Shown here piece after piece: positions 61,469-64,000 of a stretch of 64,000 nucleotides of DNA (the first letter of the stretch is position 1; every line of letters starts with the position of its first letter). Source of the DNA: Agromyces subbeticus DSM 16689. Lineage in GTDB: Bacteria > Actinomycetota > Actinomycetes > Actinomycetales > Microbacteriaceae. The notes under the pieces were generated by a model, which searched no databases, was not told the DNA's origin, and saw only the letters and a program-made list of their open reading frames with translations. Location: assembly GCF_000421565.1 (NCBI RefSeq), contig NZ_ATXG01000002.1, positions 434,001 to 498,000 of the forward strand, written 5' to 3'. Position numbers and translations under genes: made by a program.

Positions 61469-62017
61469 ATGCATCTCAACCCTTACGGCGAGTACTCGGT
61501 GCTCCTCGCGGCATCCCTGGCCAATGACTGGCCGGTTGATCGAGACGGCATCGTCGCCCGAACGCGTCAGTTCGGCATGACTCTGCAGTTCTCCGAGGCT
61601 CCAGGTGACCACGCCCGCGCCCGCGAGGTCATCGACGGCTGGCTCACCGTCGTCGATGCCCCCGAGCCGCACGATCGAGCAGCTCGACTGAACGCCCACA
61701 TGGCGGCCGCTGCGGCGTATCCCCGCCTCACCGACCATGACGGCGAAGGCTGGCACCTGCACTATCGGGATCAGAACCATGCACTCCCCCACGTGCTGCT
61801 CGCCGTCGTCAGCGTCGGCACCGCCCTGCACCTGACCACCCGAGGCATGCACCGGCTCGCACGATGCGCCGCCGGCTCGGCACCCGGCGATGGCTGCCGC
61901 AATGTCGTGGTCGACGTCACGCGCAACGGCCGGCAACGGTACTGCTCTGTGCGCTGCGCGAACCGGGACGCCGTGCGTCGGCATCGCGCTCGTTCGGCGC
62001 CCGCACCGCACCGGTGA
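61469..62017 (+). CDS. CGNR zinc-finger protein
   Basis: 182 residues. The C-terminal CGNR domain has C133, C143, C159 and C163-A-N-R, with the long basic helix RDAVRRHRAR that follows. The N-terminal part is an ABATE-like domain (MHLNPYGEYSVLLAASLAND). Proteins of this group are likely DNA-binding, stress-linked regulators. The start is ATG; the promoter lies in the 26-bp gap to the small Zn-ribbon gene or inside it. Confidence 0.88.
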   Translation: MHLNPYGEYSVLLAASLANDWPVDRDGIVARTRQFGMTLQFSEAPGDHARAREVIDGWLTVVDAPEPHDRAARLNAHMAAAAAYPRLTDHDGEGWHLHYRDQNHALPHVLLAVVSVGTALHLTTRGMHRLARCAAGSAPGDGCRNVVVDVTRNGRQRYCSVRCANRDAVRRHRARSAPAPHR

Positions 62018-62054
62018 GCCGACGACGAACGACGATCGACGCGAGTCGCTCCGC

Positions 62055-62060
62055 TACCGT
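62055..62060 (+). promoter_or_regulatory. -10 element of the epoxide hydrolase gene, leaderless type
   Basis: TACCGT ends 6 nt before ATG 62067. Confidence 0.4.
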
Positions 62061-62066
62061 CGAGAG

Positions 62067-63140
62067 ATGGGAACCTTCACGATCTCCGTGCCATCCGCTG
62101 TGCTCGACGACTTGCGATCCAGGCTCCTGCGCACGAGGTACACCGCCCCGAGCAGCGCGGGCTGGGGCGCCGGCACCGACCCGGGCTACCTCCGATCGCT
62201 CATCGAGTACTGGGCGAACGAGTTCGACTGGCGCAGCGCCGAGGCTCGACTCAACTCGTACTCGCACTTCCTCGATCGCGGACAGCATTTCGTTCACGTG
62301 CGACGTGACTCGACCCGCCCGCCCGTGCTGCTCGCTCACGGCTGGCCGAGCAGCTTCATCGAGATGCTGCCGCTCGCCGACCTCCTCGATGTCGACGTCG
62401 TCATCCCGTCCCTGCCCGGATTCCTCTACTCGGGGCTCCCCGATGCTCCGCTCACCCGCGCCGCGATCGCCGAGTCGTTCCATACGCTGATGACCGAAAC
62501 GCTCGGATACGACCGCTACTTCGCCTTCGGCGGCGACATCGGCGGCGCAGCGAGCGGATGGCTCGCGACGATGTACCCCGACGAGGTCGCGGGCCTGCAC
62601 GTCATCCACGGGCCGTTCCCGGCCGACTTCGACGCGCCACCCATCACCCCGGCCGAGCAGGCCTTCCTCGACGCCGACGAGAAGTTCGACGAGTCCGACT
62701 CGGGGTACAGCGAGATCATGAGCACTCGCCCAGACACGATCGCAGCCGCTCTCGTCGACTCACCGGCCGGCCTCGCCGCCTGGATCATCGACAAGTACCG
62801 CGCCTGGAGCGACTGCGGTGGCGACCTGGAGTCGAGGTTCGACAAAGACACGCTGTGCACCATGCTGACGCTGTACTGGGTGACCGAATCGATCGGCCCT
62901 TCCTTCCGCCAGTACCTCGACTACCCGCACAACACGCCGCGGTCGACGATCACGGTGCCGGTCGCTGTGACGCAGAGTCATGAGCACCCGTTCGATCTCT
63001 TTCCGCGCTCAATCGCCGAACGCGCCGCGAGTGACATCCGTCAGTACTCCGCACCAGGGCGGGGCGGCCACTTCCTCGCCTTCGAGGAGCCGCAGCTCAT
63101 CGCCGACGAACTCAGCGGGTTCATGCGCTCGATCGGGTAG
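62067..63140 (+). CDS. Epoxide hydrolase, alpha/beta type with EHN domain
   Basis: 357 residues. The EHN domain at about 1-85 has VPSAVLDDLRSRLLRTRYTAP. HGWPSSFIE is the oxyanion element, GGDI with D157 the nucleophile, and GRGGHFLAFEEP the catalytic His. The Asp nucleophile fixes it as an epoxide hydrolase. It has no signal peptide. The start was chosen over a longer upstream frame because the EHN domain begins at once and TACCGT lies 6 nt before. Confidence 0.9.
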   Translation: MGTFTISVPSAVLDDLRSRLLRTRYTAPSSAGWGAGTDPGYLRSLIEYWANEFDWRSAEARLNSYSHFLDRGQHFVHVRRDSTRPPVLLAHGWPSSFIEMLPLADLLDVDVVIPSLPGFLYSGLPDAPLTRAAIAESFHTLMTETLGYDRYFAFGGDIGGAASGWLATMYPDEVAGLHVIHGPFPADFDAPPITPAEQAFLDADEKFDESDSGYSEIMSTRPDTIAAALVDSPAGLAAWIIDKYRAWSDCGGDLESRFDKDTLCTMLTLYWVTESIGPSFRQYLDYPHNTPRSTITVPVAVTQSHEHPFDLFPRSIAERAASDIRQYSAPGRGGHFLAFEEPQLIADELSGFMRSIG

Positions 63141-63149
63141 CCGGGCCGC

Positions 63150-63479
63150 TCAGCGCGCCGCGTCGCGGTCGGCGAACTTCGCAGCCCGCTTGCCGGACGC
63201 GGGCATGCCGAGTTCGTTGAGCGGGCCCGCGACGTCGGTCTCGGGCAATCGCTCATCGGTCGGACAGATCAGCACCGTGTTCGCCGTCGAGTGGTCGATG
63301 ACGTGCTCGAACATGGGGTGCCCGCAGATCGGACACGGCTTCTCATCGGTCGGCTCGGCCACCGAGTTATCCGCTATCGCCGGTGGCGGGCCGAACGCGG
63401 GCAGCAACGCCCGGTCGATGCGGTCGAAGAAGTGCGTGAATGCGTTGCCGTTTTCGCGGCTCGCAATGTCGCGTGCCAT
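63150..63479 (-). CDS. Small zinc-ribbon protein, function unknown
   Basis: 109 residues. A C49-x2-C52 knuckle (CPICGHPMFEHVIDH) and C72 in ICPTDERLPETD give a likely zinc ribbon; the C-terminus is basic (SGKRAAKFADRDAAR). The MARDIASRENGN start is preferred over a longer frame. It is known as a hypothetical protein in related actinobacteria. Stop is 10 bp from the epoxide hydrolase stop; convergent. Confidence 0.72.
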   Translation of the reverse strand: MARDIASRENGNAFTHFFDRIDRALLPAFGPPPAIADNSVAEPTDEKPCPICGHPMFEHVIDHSTANTVLICPTDERLPETDVAGPLNELGMPASGKRAAKFADRDAAR

Positions 63480-63550
63480 GGGGCAGATGCTACGCCTGCC
63501 CCGGGTGTTCCGCCAGCATCGTCGCAGATGCGCGGAGCCCGCGACGCCCA

Positions 63551-63556
63551 TAGGCT
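63551..63556 (+). promoter_or_regulatory. -10 element of the last SDR gene, leaderless type
   Basis: TAGGCT ends 6 nt before ATG 63563. Confidence 0.5.
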
Positions 63557-63562
63557 GATTCC

Positions 63563-64000
63563 ATGACGGATGACTCCCCTGCACGCCGCCCGGTCACGAT
63601 CATCACCGGAGCGAGCCGGGGCATCGGAGCCGCCATCGCCGAGCGCCTCGCGGCAGACGGACACGACCTCGTGCTCACCTTCCGCGAACGTCGCAACGGG
63701 GCCGACGAGGTTGCCCGACGTTGCGAGGCGGCGGGCGCGAAGGTGCTCTTGCTGCAGGTCGATCTCGACGATCTCGATGCTGCGGCGACCGTACTGCCGA
63801 CGGCCATCGCCGAGTTCGGTCGCGTCACCGGTCTGGTCAACAACGCCGGCATCACGGGGCTCATCGGTGGTTTTCTCGATGCGGACATCGTTGAGAGCGA
63901 GCAGCTGTTCCGAGTGAACGTGCTCGCACCGATCGTGCTCACGAGGGCCGCGATCGCCCACATGGCGACCGATCGAGGCGGCGACGGCGGATGCATCGTC
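63563..64000 (+). CDS. SDR family oxidoreductase (partial, cut by window end)
   Basis: 146 residues seen before the window ends. TGASRGIG binds NAD(P), VNNAGITG is the NNAG motif, and the part shown ends just before the catalytic Ser/Tyr/Lys. FabG-like. ATG 63563. Its product cannot be narrowed further. Confidence 0.85.
   Translation, partial: MTDDSPARRPVTIITGASRGIGAAIAERLAADGHDLVLTFRERRNGADEVARRCEAAGAKVLLLQVDLDDLDAAATVLPTAIAEFGRVTGLVNNAGITGLIGGFLDADIVESEQLFRVNVLAPIVLTRAAIAHMATDRGGDGGCIV

Overview
The window is about 64 kb of GC-rich (roughly 70%) chromosomal DNA with dense coding on both strands. It comes from an actinobacterium, most likely a member of the Microbacteriaceae (Agromyces/Microbacterium-like; this is inferred from gene content, not a database match). 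Supporting markers are RbpA, PafB-PafC next to TatA-TatC, a HelY-type helicase, GlgA/GlgC of the actinobacterial type, DUF3097, DUF3099 and PAC2 proteins, an actinobacterial LexA box and many apparently leaderless genes.

Layout. 0-5.2 kb: the tail of a GH3 enzyme, a YceI protein, an AlkZ-like glycosylase relative, an ABC-F ATPase and a SURF1/DUF3099 cluster. 5.2-13.4 kb: FabG, SerB overlapping GlgC, divergent GlgA, an orphan ABC ATPase, ribosomal protein L31 type B behind a structured leader, a DEDDh exonuclease, and a hydrolase-glycosyltransferase pair. 13.4-25.4 kb: an MMPL exporter with a divergent TetR regulator and a perfect dyad operator, a phosphatase, a sirtuin, a TrmH-type methyltransferase, a DD-carboxypeptidase, an SGNH hydrolase, a DEAD/DEAH helicase, an MFS exporter and a methyltransferase. 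25.4-29.3 kb: a Cys/Met-metabolism PLP enzyme divergent from an Lrp/AsnC regulator, a VIT1-type transporter and an SDR. 29.4-36.1 kb: a LexA-controlled mutasome (imuA', imuB, dnaE2) with a DUF3097 gene as apparent fourth cistron. 36.2-44.4 kb: tRNA-Leu(GAG), an M20 peptidase, UppP, PAC2, HAD, TrmI, a lipoprotein FKBP and PafB/PafC. 44.4-53.8 kb: TatA/TatC, HelY, Lnt, RbpA, a GDPD/SPFH/NfeD cluster, an SDR and an HdeD-like protein.

53.8-64 kb looks like accessory sequence: a secreted, LPxTG-anchored, two-lobed aspartic-protease-like protein; an M23-like protein with no signal peptide; a lower-GC gap; an AHSA1/HxlR pair with dyads between them; a GNAT/arginase-like pair in which metal ligands appear lost; VOC, patatin, CGNR and epoxide hydrolase genes; small Zn-ribbon proteins; and an SDR cut by the window end.

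How the genes work together. The clearest functional theme is DNA damage: the LexA-boxed mutasome lies about 6 kb from PafB/PafC, the LexA-independent damage activator. A second theme is envelope biogenesis and export (UppP, Lnt, Tat, MMPL, DD-carboxypeptidase, lipoprotein FKBP). A third is glycogen synthesis (GlgC/GlgA). At least sixteen genes have a TAnnnT hexamer 6-8 nt before the start codon and no convincing Shine-Dalgarno sequence, which suggests widespread leaderless transcription. I found no insertion sequence, prophage, CRISPR array, rRNA gene or plasmid origin.
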